64,000 nt of DNA from Methylocella tundrae (GTDB lineage: Bacteria; Pseudomonadota; Alphaproteobacteria; Rhizobiales; Beijerinckiaceae): positions 35,163-99,162 of the forward strand of contig NZ_CABFMQ020000075.1 of NCBI RefSeq assembly GCF_901905185.1. The letters run 5' to 3'. Below, in pieces: positions 53,650 to 62,164 of the stretch (within the stretch, counting starts at the first letter, position 1; each line of letters starts with the position of its first letter). The notes beneath the pieces are model-generated. The model was given only the letters and a program-made list of their open reading frames with translations. It was not told the DNA's origin and ran no database searches. A program made the translations under genes and the position numbers.

Positions 53650-54849
53650 TCAAGAATGCGCTTTCGAGGCGTTGGCGCGCGCCAGCCCAACGATGACGAC
53701 ATAGACGATGAGCAGCGCGGCTATGCTGAGGAAGAATCCGCGCGGGCCCAGCGCATCCATGCCGACCCCCATGACCGGCGGTCCACCCAGCATTCCGGCG
53801 GAGTACAGCATAACGAAGGCCGCGTTGGCGCTGGCGAGCTCCGAGCCCTTGTAACGCGAGCCGAGATAGCCGAGGGCGACCGCGTAAAAACTGCCGACGA
53901 CGCCGCCCCAGACGAGCAGCAGAGCGCCAAATCCGGTCGAACTCCCGGGTGGCGAAAACGCCAGAACAACAGCCCCCAGAACGCTGATGAGCGCAATGAG
54001 GACCAGCAGCCTTCCACGCTCCATGAGGTCCGCCAAAAAGCCGACAGGAAACTGGAAGGCGACGCTGCCGAGCGCGAACAGGGTGACGAATGAGGCGCCG
54101 GTCTCGGGGCTGAGGCCGGAGCGCAGCGCATAAACGGGAAGCAATCCCATGCTCGACGTCTCGATGGCGCCGTGCAGGAGGCCGGCGAGGGTGGCCACCG
54201 GGGCGACGAGCAGGAAGCTGAGGATCGGCAGAGAGGATTGCCTTGTAAGCTCCGGGGCCGCCGCGCTGCCCAGAATGATGGGGAAAGCGGCCGCCGTGAA
54301 AAGCCCGATCGCGACAATGAACGCGGCCGGGCCGGCCGTCCCGACGGCGGCGAGGATGAGAGGGCCGGCGGCAAAGCCGAGCGCGACGCTCGCGGCGTAA
54401 AATCCAAGGACCGACCCGCGCCGATGCGGCGGGGCGATGGCGTTGATCCAATATTCGCTCAGAACGAAAAGGACGGTGAGGCCGACGCCGAATATTCCCC
54501 GCAGGGCAAGCCAGGCCCAGTAATTATCCGTGGCCGCCATGGCCGCGAGGCATAGCGCGCAAAGGAGCAGGGCGGCGAAGAGCAATCGCTGAAGGCCGAT
54601 GCGCCGTGCGAGACCTGGAATGAATCCCGCGCTGATCAAAGTCGCAAAGCCGGCGACCGCCGTATTGAATCCGATCGCGCGCGCGGAATACCCCTGCTCG
54701 CCGAGGCGGACGGCGATCAGCGTCATCGTCAGCGAGAGGCCGACGCCGACGATCGAGACGGTTGCGATCGCGCAGGCGATGGCGCCAAAGGGACCCCGGG
54801 CGGAGGCTACGCCGCCGCCCTTGTCAGGGCGTTCAGGCCGGTTGAGCAC
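53650..54849 (-). CDS. Major facilitator superfamily transporter
   Basis: This is a 12-helix inner-membrane transporter, 399 residues from the chosen GTG. Motifs include the first-half loop GYSARAIGFNTAVAG and the region EYWINAIAPPHRRGSVLGFYAASVALGFAAGPL, which resembles the YcaD/sugar-phosphate group of MFS proteins. The GTG at 54849 is chosen because it follows the DUF983 stop by 24 bases. Longer readings run far into that gene. The substrate is unknown. Together with DUF983 it probably forms a two-gene unit. Confidence 0.85.
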   Translation of the reverse strand: MLNRPERPDKGGGVASARGPFGAIACAIATVSIVGVGLSLTMTLIAVRLGEQGYSARAIGFNTAVAGFATLISAGFIPGLARRIGLQRLLFAALLLCALCLAAMAATDNYWAWLALRGIFGVGLTVLFVLSEYWINAIAPPHRRGSVLGFYAASVALGFAAGPLILAAVGTAGPAAFIVAIGLFTAAAFPIILGSAAAPELTRQSSLPILSFLLVAPVATLAGLLHGAIETSSMGLLPVYALRSGLSPETGASFVTLFALGSVAFQFPVGFLADLMERGRLLVLIALISVLGAVVLAFSPPGSSTGFGALLLVWGGVVGSFYAVALGYLGSRYKGSELASANAAFVMLYSAGMLGGPPVMGVGMDALGPRGFFLSIAALLIVYVVIVGLARANASKAHS

Positions 54850-54872
54850 AGCAATATCCAGTGAGTTGGGAT

Positions 54873-55322
54873 TTAGACGGCCGGCTTCGGCGGGCGCGGC
54901 GACGCGGCCGTTTCGAACCCGTGCATGCGCAAAGCCCATTGATGCGCGATCAAGCCGCCCTTGACGCGCGGCAGGAACCAGAGCGAAAGCATGGCGGTCA
55001 GCGTTGGCCATATCATCGCGTGCAGCCAAATCGGCGCGTCCGGCCAGAATTCCTCTGTCAGCAGCATCAGGGTGCCGATGATGTGGCCGACAATAAAGAT
55101 CGTCGCATAAGGCGGAGCGTCGTCGGCGCGGTGGTGATGCAGCTCCTCGCCGCAATGCGGGCAAACGGCGTTGACCTTGAGATAGCGCCCGAAAATCCTG
55201 CCTTTTCCGCAGGCCGGACAATGCCCCGCCAAGCCGCGGCGAATGGAAAGCCAAACGTCGCGCTTTTCCTGCTCGGCAGCCTGCGGCGCAAAGGCCGGCG
55301 CGTCTAGCGCGGGCGTAGGCAT
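54873..55322 (-). CDS. DUF983 zinc-ribbon membrane protein
   Basis: This small protein has 149 residues, with two CXXC pairs (CPACGKGRIF and CPHCGEEL) forming a likely zinc ribbon in the cytoplasmic N-terminal half. Two transmembrane helices follow (about residues 68-90 and 95-120). The order matches DUF983, linked in some alphaproteobacteria to cytochrome oxidase gene neighbourhoods, though none is adjacent here. The ATG at 55322 is behind AGGAGG, 5 bases away. Its function is unknown. The MFS gene follows after 24 bases. Confidence 0.85.
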   Translation of the reverse strand: MPTPALDAPAFAPQAAEQEKRDVWLSIRRGLAGHCPACGKGRIFGRYLKVNAVCPHCGEELHHHRADDAPPYATIFIVGHIIGTLMLLTEEFWPDAPIWLHAMIWPTLTAMLSLWFLPRVKGGLIAHQWALRMHGFETAASPRPPKPAV

Positions 55323-55659
55323 GAACGCCTCCTCATCCAATCATTCCAGAAAGCAATCAAGGATTTTCAGCCCGACTGATACTGTTTTCTCGCGCCGTGC
55401 GTAAGACGCTTTCGCAAAGAGCATCCTCTCAGCTGCGGAGTCCGCCTTCGGCGACAGGAAAATGCGAAATCATGGAAAGTCCGGCGCCGAGGAATCCCTG
55501 CGAGGCGCCAGCCCCGACAGCTTCGACCGTCCATGATCCTAATTTATATGGTCATCCTGCGCCGATGCCGCAATGGCGGCCGGCTTTCAGGAGCGCCGCT
55601 TCATGCAAAGGTGACGGTCGCGATGAAGAAGCTTCCTCGCGACGGGAGCCCCTTCGCGC
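55323..55659. other. Intergenic region between the DUF983 gene and the HPr gene
   Basis: These 337 bases contain no recognised gene, RNA or strong terminator. Both flanking genes are on the minus strand, so the end of the PTS transcript and the DUF983 promoter should lie here. Confidence 0.45.
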
Positions 55660-55995
55660 TCATTCGTCCTCGCCGAAGCGGTCGGCCACAAGCGCCTCGA
55701 TGGCGTCAAGCGCCTTTTGCGCTTCGGCGCCGGTCGCGGTCACCGTGATCGTCATGCCAAGTCCCGCGCCGAGGGTCAAAATGCCCATGATCGAGGTCCC
55801 CCCGACCATCTCTCCGCAGCGTCCGACCATGACGTCGGCCTTAAAGCCATCGACGCAGCGCACGAATTTCGCTGTCGCCCGTGCGTGCAATCCTTTGCGG
55901 TTGACGATCGTGAGGTTGCGCACAAGCGCTCCATCCGGCGCTTGACACGCGGGACAGTCCTCCCAATCGGCAGGGTCGCGCTCGTTATGCATCAT
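55660..55995 (-). CDS. ptsH: HPr-family phosphocarrier protein with a CXXC extension
   Basis: HPr is the phosphocarrier of the PTS. The protein has the phospho-histidine H37 in NRKGLHARATAKFV and the regulatory serine S68 in GGTSIMGILTLGAG, the site for HprK. Their 31-residue spacing equals that of His15 and Ser46 in classical HPr. Before the domain there is a 22-residue extension with CPAC at 14-17. Its first ATG overlaps the stop of the IIA gene (ATGA), so the two are coupled. No sugar transporter IIBC is present here, so a regulatory role is likely. Confidence 0.9.
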   Translation of the reverse strand: MMHNERDPADWEDCPACQAPDGALVRNLTIVNRKGLHARATAKFVRCVDGFKADVMVGRCGEMVGGTSIMGILTLGAGLGMTITVTATGAEAQKALDAIEALVADRFGEDE

Positions 55996-56393
55996 TTCCC
56001 ACTCAACACGCGGCTGGCGACATAGATGTATTTGCGGCCCGCATCCTGCGCCTGAATGACGGCCTGTTCGAGGCTCGACGTATCGCGGACCGAAGCGAGC
56101 TTGATCAGCATCGGGAGATTGATCCCGGCGACGACCTCGACCTGCGATCCATTCATCACCGAGATTGCAAGGTTCGACGGCGTTCCGCCGAACATATCCG
56201 TCAGGACGACGACGCCAAAACCGCTATCGACATGTTCCACCGCGGCGACGATGTCCTTGCGTCGCTGTTCGATATCGTCATCGGGACCGATCGAAATTGT
56301 TTCGATCTGCTTTTGAGGACCAACGACATGCTCCAGGGCCGCACGAAAAGCCGTGGCGAGGTGGCCGTGGGTGACGAGAACCATCCCAATCAT
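55992..56393 (-). CDS. PTS IIA component, mannose type
   Basis: This is a cytoplasmic IIA domain of the mannose family, 133 residues. The phosphorylated histidine is H9 in VTHGHLA. The blocks VVVLTDMFGGTPSNLA and VVAGINLPMLIKLA are typical. In alphaproteobacteria this free-standing IIA accepts phosphate from HPr and serves regulation rather than sugar uptake. It is downstream of hprK in the same direction (345 bases) and overlaps the HPr start. Confidence 0.92.
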   Translation of the reverse strand: MIGMVLVTHGHLATAFRAALEHVVGPQKQIETISIGPDDDIEQRRKDIVAAVEHVDSGFGVVVLTDMFGGTPSNLAISVMNGSQVEVVAGINLPMLIKLASVRDTSSLEQAVIQAQDAGRKYIYVASRVLSGK

Positions 56394-56738
56394 CGGATGC
56401 GCCTGCGCATTCAGGAACTCCGTCGGTGATCAGCGCGGAAAGGACAAACATTCGTCAAAGGTGGGACCCGCGCGCTTTTGGAAGGTTCACAGCAGAAATG
56501 CCTCTTGTGGAAAACCCGATGCGGCAAAAGTCTCGAAGGGACAAGATCCGAAATGACAAGACCCAGCTTAAATGACCTGATTTCCAGCGGTTTCCTCCAG
56601 CGCCACCGCGGCGCGGACGATCTTTGCGGAGACGTGACCTCTTGCAGACGCGTAAGCGGCGCTCATTTTGTGCGTTGCGGCCGTCTTGGCAAGTGAAATG
56701 AATCATGAAGCGTCTGATTTCGGAAATTTTCTTTCCAG
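56394..56738. other. Intergenic region between hprK and the IIA gene
   Basis: These 345 bases lie between two genes transcribed in the same direction. An 83-codon open frame can be read on the minus strand from about 56706 to 56455, but it is Arg-rich without any family likeness and is not called. No hairpin terminator was recognised. Confidence 0.4.
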
Positions 56739-57290
56739 CTATGTCATCATTGTTCCACCGCCGCCTTGCCTCGGACGGGACCCAGACTCGCAGCCGAAGC
56801 GAAAACGCTGCAAGATCACCAGAGCGAGGTCGCTCGCCCCGACGCAGGCCGGCAGCACGAGAGAGGGTAGCCAGAGGCCGCCGACATTGACGGAGCCAAG
56901 ACCTCGGAAATCCCAATCTTCGCAGTTTAGCGGGCGGGCCCCCGCGTCCTCGCTCGCCGGCTCTGGATAGCGCGCCGCTTCATCGGCGGGTGCAAGGTCG
57001 GCGACGACCCGGATGACCGCTGCCTCTATGTAGGGCAGGCGCAAGATGCCGGCGCCGCGCTGTTCGATCTGGCCGCGGATTTTTGGATGGCCGCGGGCGA
57101 TCAGACGTCCGTGGCGCGCTTCAAGCGCTATTCTGTCGTCCCCGATGAGGCGGGAAAAGGCGCCGGCGCCGCGCGCGCCCGCGATTAGGGCAAGAGCTAG
57201 CCGGCTCTTGCCGGACCCGGAGGGCCCGCGAATGAGAACGCCGGCCTCCCTGATCGCCACCGCGCTTGCATGCACATCGAGTTGCGGCAT
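56739..57290 (-). CDS. hprK: HPr kinase/phosphorylase, short alphaproteobacterial form
   Basis: HprK phosphorylates and dephosphorylates the regulatory serine of HPr. The P-loop GPSGSGKS is at 22-29, followed by SRLIGDDRIALEAR and GRGAGILR-like EQRGAGILRLP. The long N-terminal domain of Firmicute HprK is missing, as is usual in alphaproteobacteria. The 183 residues are somewhat longer than the common 145-155, with an unrelated-looking Gly-rich C-terminal tail. It lies 43 bases after chvG in the same direction. Confidence 0.88.
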   Translation of the reverse strand: MPQLDVHASAVAIREAGVLIRGPSGSGKSRLALALIAGARGAGAFSRLIGDDRIALEARHGRLIARGHPKIRGQIEQRGAGILRLPYIEAAVIRVVADLAPADEAARYPEPASEDAGARPLNCEDWDFRGLGSVNVGGLWLPSLVLPACVGASDLALVILQRFRFGCESGSRPRQGGGGTMMT

Positions 57291-57333
57291 GGGTCTTTCG
57301 CGTTTCCGCGCGCTCGAGAAGAAACCTCTGGGG

Positions 57334-59184
57334 TCAGCCCTTCGGCAGCCAGATCGTCAGGCGTGCGCCGAGCACGGGCGCTTCTTCATCTTCGGTCATC
57401 GCGCCAAGCCGGTTGCGCGCGGAGATCCGGCCGCCATGCGCTTCGATGATCTGACGGGAGATCGATAGGCCAAGCCCCGAGTTCTGGCCAAATCCCTGAT
57501 TGGGCCGGTCAGTGTAGAATCGATCAAAAATGCGGTCGAAGGCGTCGGCCGGAATGCCCGGACCATCATCATCGACGGTGATCTCAAATCCGTCGCGCCA
57601 ATAGCCATCGTCCGTGCAATCCTTGGCCGGGCGCATGTGAACGCGCACCCATCCGCCCGGGTTCGAAAAGGAGCGCGCATTGTCGATCAGATTGTTGAAG
57701 ACCTGACCAAGCCGCGAATCATGGCCGAGCACGCTGAACTCCAGCCTATGGTTCCCGTCATGATATAGACGCGCGATCGTCAGGCTGACCTGGACAGATG
57801 GTTCGGCTTTGATCTGATTGCTGATCGCTGTGACCGTTTTTAGGATCAGTTCGAGATCGACCTGGTCCATGTCGGCGCGGGCTAGCTCCGCGTCGAGGCG
57901 CGAGGCGTCGGATATGTCGCTGATCAGCCGATCGAGACGCCGGACGTCGTGCTCGATCACGGCGAGCAGACGCTGCTGGGACTCGGGCTTCTTCGCGTTC
58001 GGCAAGGTTTCGACGGCGCTGCGCAGGGACGTCAGCGGATTTTTCAGTTCATGCGCGACATCGGCGGCAAAACTTTCGATCGCGTCGATGCGGTTGTAAA
58101 GCGCTTTGGTCATGTCGCGCAGGGCGCCGGACAAATGGCCGATTTCATCCGAGCGATCGGTGAAATCCGGGATTTCCCGGCGCAATTTCGTGCCGCGCCT
58201 GACCCGTTCCGCCGCTTCGGCGAGATGCCGGATCGGCTCCGCTATGGTGCCGGCGATGAACAGCGAAAGGAGAAACATGATGATCACTGAGACGAGGAAG
58301 ACGCGCACGATCGCCCAGCGCTCGGAGGCGATGATCTTGTCGATGTCGCCGCCTTCCGTCGACAGCAGGAGCGCGCCGCGCACCACGCGAAAGCGCTGGA
58401 TGGGCGCGGCGATGGAGACGATCGTCTCACCCTTGACATTGACGCGGACGATCGACTGGACGCCGCCGCCGAGGGCATGAATGACTTCGGGATAGTTCCT
58501 GCCGTTGTCGACGCCGTTTTCTTCGTAGAGCGGCAGGTCGGAGCGCCAGAGCATGCTGGTCAGTTTGCTCCACAGCCGCTCGATGAGCGAAATTTTTTCG
58601 CCAGAGGAGGTAGGCGGCAGATCAAAGCGAAGAATATTCGAGCGGCTGGTCAGCGAGCGCGAATCGAGCAGCAGATAGCCGTCCCGATCATAGATGCGCG
58701 CGCGCGTTCGCGTTGGCGAGGCGAGGCGGCGCAGCACGGGCCCGACGCGTTCGGGATTGATCGAAAATTGGAGAGAAGGCGTGCTGTCGTCGGCGAGCCC
58801 GTAGCTTTCTCCCGGCGCCAGCTGGAGAAGCTTTTCCGGGTCGATCGTGATCGAATCGGTGTCGACCGTCGCCGAGGCCGCGACCGCCGCCGCGATGATT
58901 TCGGCCTGCGTCTGCAAGCTCTGCACGCGGGCGTCGATGAGGCCCTCGCGAAACTGGTTGAGATAGAGAAAGCCGACGAGCAGGGCGACGAGGCCGCCGA
59001 GATTCAAGACGACGATGCGGCGCGTCAGCGATGATGAAAAACGCGAGCTCAAGCTGCGCAGCAGCCCGCGCAGCCGCGCGGAAAAGCTCCGGCGCATGCG
59101 CTTGGCGCGCTGCGCGGCGACGCGCGTTCGCTCGAAGTTTAAGTCCTGTTGCGCCTCGAGGCTCATCGCTTCCTCTTCCCCCAA
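57334..59184 (-). CDS. chvG: Envelope-stress sensor histidine kinase ChvG
   Basis: ChvG senses acid and envelope stress in Hyphomicrobiales and controls porins, motility and symbiosis genes through ChvI. The 616-residue protein has two transmembrane helices (about 57-77 and 295-315) flanking a long periplasmic sensor. A HAMP domain follows, then the phospho-histidine in SFAADVAHELKNPLTSLRSAVETLP. The ATPase domain has VFNNLIDNARSFSNPGG, DDDGPGIPADAFDRIFDRFY and GQNSGLGLSISRQIIEAHGG. It follows chvI by 27 bases and precedes hprK. Another ATG at codon 7 is possible. Confidence 0.93.
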   Translation of the reverse strand: MGEEEAMSLEAQQDLNFERTRVAAQRAKRMRRSFSARLRGLLRSLSSRFSSSLTRRIVVLNLGGLVALLVGFLYLNQFREGLIDARVQSLQTQAEIIAAAVAASATVDTDSITIDPEKLLQLAPGESYGLADDSTPSLQFSINPERVGPVLRRLASPTRTRARIYDRDGYLLLDSRSLTSRSNILRFDLPPTSSGEKISLIERLWSKLTSMLWRSDLPLYEENGVDNGRNYPEVIHALGGGVQSIVRVNVKGETIVSIAAPIQRFRVVRGALLLSTEGGDIDKIIASERWAIVRVFLVSVIIMFLLSLFIAGTIAEPIRHLAEAAERVRRGTKLRREIPDFTDRSDEIGHLSGALRDMTKALYNRIDAIESFAADVAHELKNPLTSLRSAVETLPNAKKPESQQRLLAVIEHDVRRLDRLISDISDASRLDAELARADMDQVDLELILKTVTAISNQIKAEPSVQVSLTIARLYHDGNHRLEFSVLGHDSRLGQVFNNLIDNARSFSNPGGWVRVHMRPAKDCTDDGYWRDGFEITVDDDGPGIPADAFDRIFDRFYTDRPNQGFGQNSGLGLSISRQIIEAHGGRISARNRLGAMTEDEEAPVLGARLTIWLPKG

Positions 59185-59211
59185 GCGAAGCGGATCAAGA
59201 ATGGCGCACCG

Positions 59212-59907
59212 CTACTCTTTGAAGCGATAGCCGACGCCGTACAGCGTTTCGATCATCTCGAACTCATCGTCCACAGCCTTGAATTTCTTGCGCAGGCGCT
59301 TGATGTGGCTGTCGATCGTGCGATCGTCGACATAGACCTGATCGTCATAGGCGGCGTCCATCAGGGCGTTGCGGCTTTTGACCACGCCCGGCCGCGTCGC
59401 AAGCGCCTGCAGGATCAAGAACTCGGTGACGGTGAGCGTGACCGCATCGTCTTTCCAGGTGCAGGCGTGGCGCTCCGGATCCATTTTCAAAAGGCCGCGC
59501 TCAAGAATTTTCGCATCGGCTTCCTTCTGCGACGCGGCGTCCTTGGGATTGGCCCGGCGCAGAATCGCCTTCACCCGCTCGACGAGGAGGCGCTGCGAAA
59601 ATGGTTTGCGGATGAAATCGTCGGCGCCCATCTTGAGGCCAAACAATTCATCGATCTCCTCATCCTTGGAGGTGAGGAAAATCACCGGCAGATCGGATTT
59701 CTGCCGCAACCTGCGCAGCAGCTCCATCCCGTCCATACGCGGCATTTTGATGTCGAAAATGGCGAGATCCGGCGGATCGCTCTTGAGGCCGTCAAGCGCG
59801 GTCGAGCCGTCCGTATATGTCTGCACCCGATAGCCTTCGCCCTCGAGAGCGATCGAAACGGAGGTGAGAATATTGCGGTCATCATCGACCAGGGCAATCA
59901 TAGGCAT
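59212..59907 (-). CDS. chvI: Response regulator ChvI
   Basis: This is an OmpR-family response regulator. The receiver phospho-aspartate is D52 ([13 protein letters not shown]), with VDDD at 7-10 and FIRKPF. The C-terminal winged helix has [52 protein letters not shown]. The ATG at 59907 is chosen because AGGA lies 7 bases upstream and the protein then starts as the family does (232 residues). An earlier ATG at 59982 adds 25 poorly conserved residues. It leads the chvI-chvG-hprK run. Confidence 0.94.
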   Translation of the reverse strand: MPMIALVDDDRNILTSVSIALEGEGYRVQTYTDGSTALDGLKSDPPDLAIFDIKMPRMDGMELLRRLRQKSDLPVIFLTSKDEEIDELFGLKMGADDFIRKPFSQRLLVERVKAILRRANPKDAASQKEADAKILERGLLKMDPERHACTWKDDAVTLTVTEFLILQALATRPGVVKSRNALMDAAYDDQVYVDDRTIDSHIKRLRKKFKAVDDEFEMIETLYGVGYRFKE

Positions 59908-60505
59908 GAATGGTCCTAACTTCGAAAGTGAGCGCGCAAGGAACTTCGCGTGAACTACCGGAAATGCAGTAGTCTCAGTCACTCGATTTGATGATTGCGT
60001 CAGCGCGATATTCGTCCAAATCCCGCGCCAGACCGAATTTTCCAGCGCCAGACACGACTTGCACGAACCGCCGAGACAGCATCGGGAAGACTCCAGATAG
60101 CACCGATACAGGCTATTGCCTAGAAGATCATCACTGAACTTACCGTCAGCTCGACCGCCACAGCTTTCAACGTTGGATTTTTGGGAGCCGGAGGCAGATT
60201 TTGCTTCCGGTTACCACGCGCGCCTCAATGTCATAACAGGAAAATTCAGCGGCCGAAATAAGGCAAGCCCACGGTTGACCGGTTTGGCGCCGTTTTATCG
60301 CCTGTTTTGCGCTGCGACAAAGGCTGAGTTCGCCGCAATCATAGAGGGAGGGCGTGAGCCTGGCCGTTCTTTCGCCCTGCGACTCTTGAACGCGACCGCT
60401 TGCCGGCAAGCATCCAAACGAACGCGCGCCGTAACTTGCCGGAGCTTGCGTCAACGCCAAGGAGACTTGAGAGTCCTGCGCAAGACGCCGTACCTTGAAG
60501 AAACG
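59908..60505. other. Intergenic region between chvI and the DNA ligase gene
   Basis: These 598 bases lie between two minus-strand genes and should carry the chvI promoter. Open frames on both strands were checked and resemble no family. The pckA gene often found upstream of chvI is absent. No RNA gene or repeat was recognised. Confidence 0.5.
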
Positions 60506-62164
60506 CTACCGCAGCAAAGCTTCAAGCCCTTCGATCCAGTCAGCTTCGCGCGCCGGCTTGTCCCAGCGGATGCGGGCGATGCGCGGAAAGCGCATCGCAA
60601 CGCCTGATTTATGCCGGCTCGAGCGGTTCAGCCCTTCAAAGGCGATCTCGAGGACGAGCCCCTCCGCGCGTCCGTAGGCCACCTCCCGCACAGGACCGAA
60701 TCGATTGACGGTGTGGTTGCGGACATAGCGGTCGAGCTCGATCAACTCCGCATCCGTGAAACCGAAGTAAGCCTTGCCGACGGGAACCAGCCGGGCTCCT
60801 TCGGGCTCGTCGCGCCAGACGCCGAAGGTGAAGTCGGAATAATAGGATGAGCGTTTGCCGTGGCCGCGCTGCGCATACATGAGCACGGCGTCGACCGTGA
60901 AGGGGTCGCGCTTCCATTTGTACCAGAGGCCTTTCGGGCGCCCCGGCACATAGATCGAATCCTTCCGCTTCAGCATCAAGCCTTCGATCGCCTCGGCGTT
61001 CTGCCCGGCGCCGAAGGCCGCCGGATTTTTCCGCGCCTGCGCCAGTTCCTCCCAGGAGACGAAGGGAACAAGCGGCGATAGATCAAGCCGCGAACAACCG
61101 GCCGCCGCGGCGAAGGTTTCGAGCCTGGCGCGCCTTTCGGTGAACGTCAGCGCACGCAAATCCTCGCCGTCCTGCCGCAACAGATCATAGGCGCGAATGT
61201 GAGCTGGGAACTCGGCAAGGAGCTTGACCGAAGCCGTCTTGCGGTTCAGTCTTTGCTGAAGCACGCCAAACGGCTCGACGCGGGCGTCCCTGACGATCAG
61301 CAATTCGCCATCGAGCGAAAAAGCCTCGAAGGGAAGCTGCGCGAGACATTCCGTAAGGTCCGGGAAGGCCGCGGAAATATCTTCGCCCGTGCGCGAAAAC
61401 AGACGCATCGCCCGGCGTCCGTCGCCGTCGCGCCCGCTCGCCGCCTGAACCCTGATTCCATCCCATTTCCATTCGCCGATGAAATTGGCCGGAACAATTT
61501 CATCGAAATCCCTCTCTTCGATCGCATGAGCAAGCATGGCGGGACAAAAGGGCGCGGGATCAGAAGGGTCCGGCCGGTCCTCGCGGCCCTCCATCCAGGC
61601 GAAGAGATCAAGGTAAGGCGGCCTCAAGCCGTGCCATGTCTCTTCGACTTCATTCGGTTTCTTGCCGCCGAGTTTAGCGACCGCCGTCTTTGCCAGCCGC
61701 GCGGAAACGCCGACGCGCAGCGAGCCGGTGATCAGCTTCAACAGCGCCCAGCGGCCGGTCTCATCCAGCGCGTCGAGCCAGGCTGCGAGCCGCCTTGCAA
61801 GACCGATCTTGCCGCCGGAGCCGAGTTCGCGCACCACATCCGAGAGCAGCAGAGGCGCGCCATTGTCGCCGGCGTCCCGATTTGCGTCGGGGCGATCTGG
61901 CCAGAGCAGAGCGACGGTTTCCGACAGATCGCCGACGAAATCATAGGAAAGCGCAAACAGGACCGGATCGACGCGTTCGCTGATGAGGCCGCGAATAAGG
62001 CCGGGCTTGGCGTGCTGAAAGGATAGCGCGCCGGTGAGCGCCGCAAGCGCATAGCCGCGCTCCGGGTCCGGCTGATGGCGGAAAAATTCCGTCATCAATC
62101 GCAATTTGCCGAGGCGCGAAGGCTCGAAAGCGAGGCGGTCGAGGAGTTCGGCGAAAGCGTTCAA
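60506..62164 (-). CDS. ATP-dependent DNA ligase (Lhr-associated type)
   Basis: This is an ATP-dependent DNA ligase, 552 residues. The N-terminal DNA-binding domain (LLDRLAFEPSRLGKLRLMTEFFR) is followed by the adenylation domain with the nucleotide-binding lysine in EWKWDGIRVQA, FSLDGELLI (motif III) and EGLMLKRKDSIY (motif IV). GLWYKWKRDPFTVDAVLMYAQ (motif V) comes before an OB fold. The start is a TTG at 62164 with GGAGGAG 5 bases upstream; it overlaps the stop of the exonuclease gene (TTGA), so the genes are translationally coupled. Such ligases work with an MBL exonuclease and an Lhr helicase in a DNA-repair module. Confidence 0.92.
   Translation of the reverse strand: MNAFAELLDRLAFEPSRLGKLRLMTEFFRHQPDPERGYALAALTGALSFQHAKPGLIRGLISERVDPVLFALSYDFVGDLSETVALLWPDRPDANRDAGDNGAPLLLSDVVRELGSGGKIGLARRLAAWLDALDETGRWALLKLITGSLRVGVSARLAKTAVAKLGGKKPNEVEETWHGLRPPYLDLFAWMEGREDRPDPSDPAPFCPAMLAHAIEERDFDEIVPANFIGEWKWDGIRVQAASGRDGDGRRAMRLFSRTGEDISAAFPDLTECLAQLPFEAFSLDGELLIVRDARVEPFGVLQQRLNRKTASVKLLAEFPAHIRAYDLLRQDGEDLRALTFTERRARLETFAAAAGCSRLDLSPLVPFVSWEELAQARKNPAAFGAGQNAEAIEGLMLKRKDSIYVPGRPKGLWYKWKRDPFTVDAVLMYAQRGHGKRSSYYSDFTFGVWRDEPEGARLVPVGKAYFGFTDAELIELDRYVRNHTVNRFGPVREVAYGRAEGLVLEIAFEGLNRSSRHKSGVAMRFPRIARIRWDKPAREADWIEGLEALLR

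Noticed and set aside
56455..56706. Arg-rich open frame of 83 codons after hprK
   Set aside because: No ribosome site and no family; likely random in GC-rich sequence.
60167..60460. Open frame of 97 codons on the minus strand upstream of chvI
   Set aside because: No ribosome site, no domain, and composition unlike neighbouring genes; kept as non-coding.
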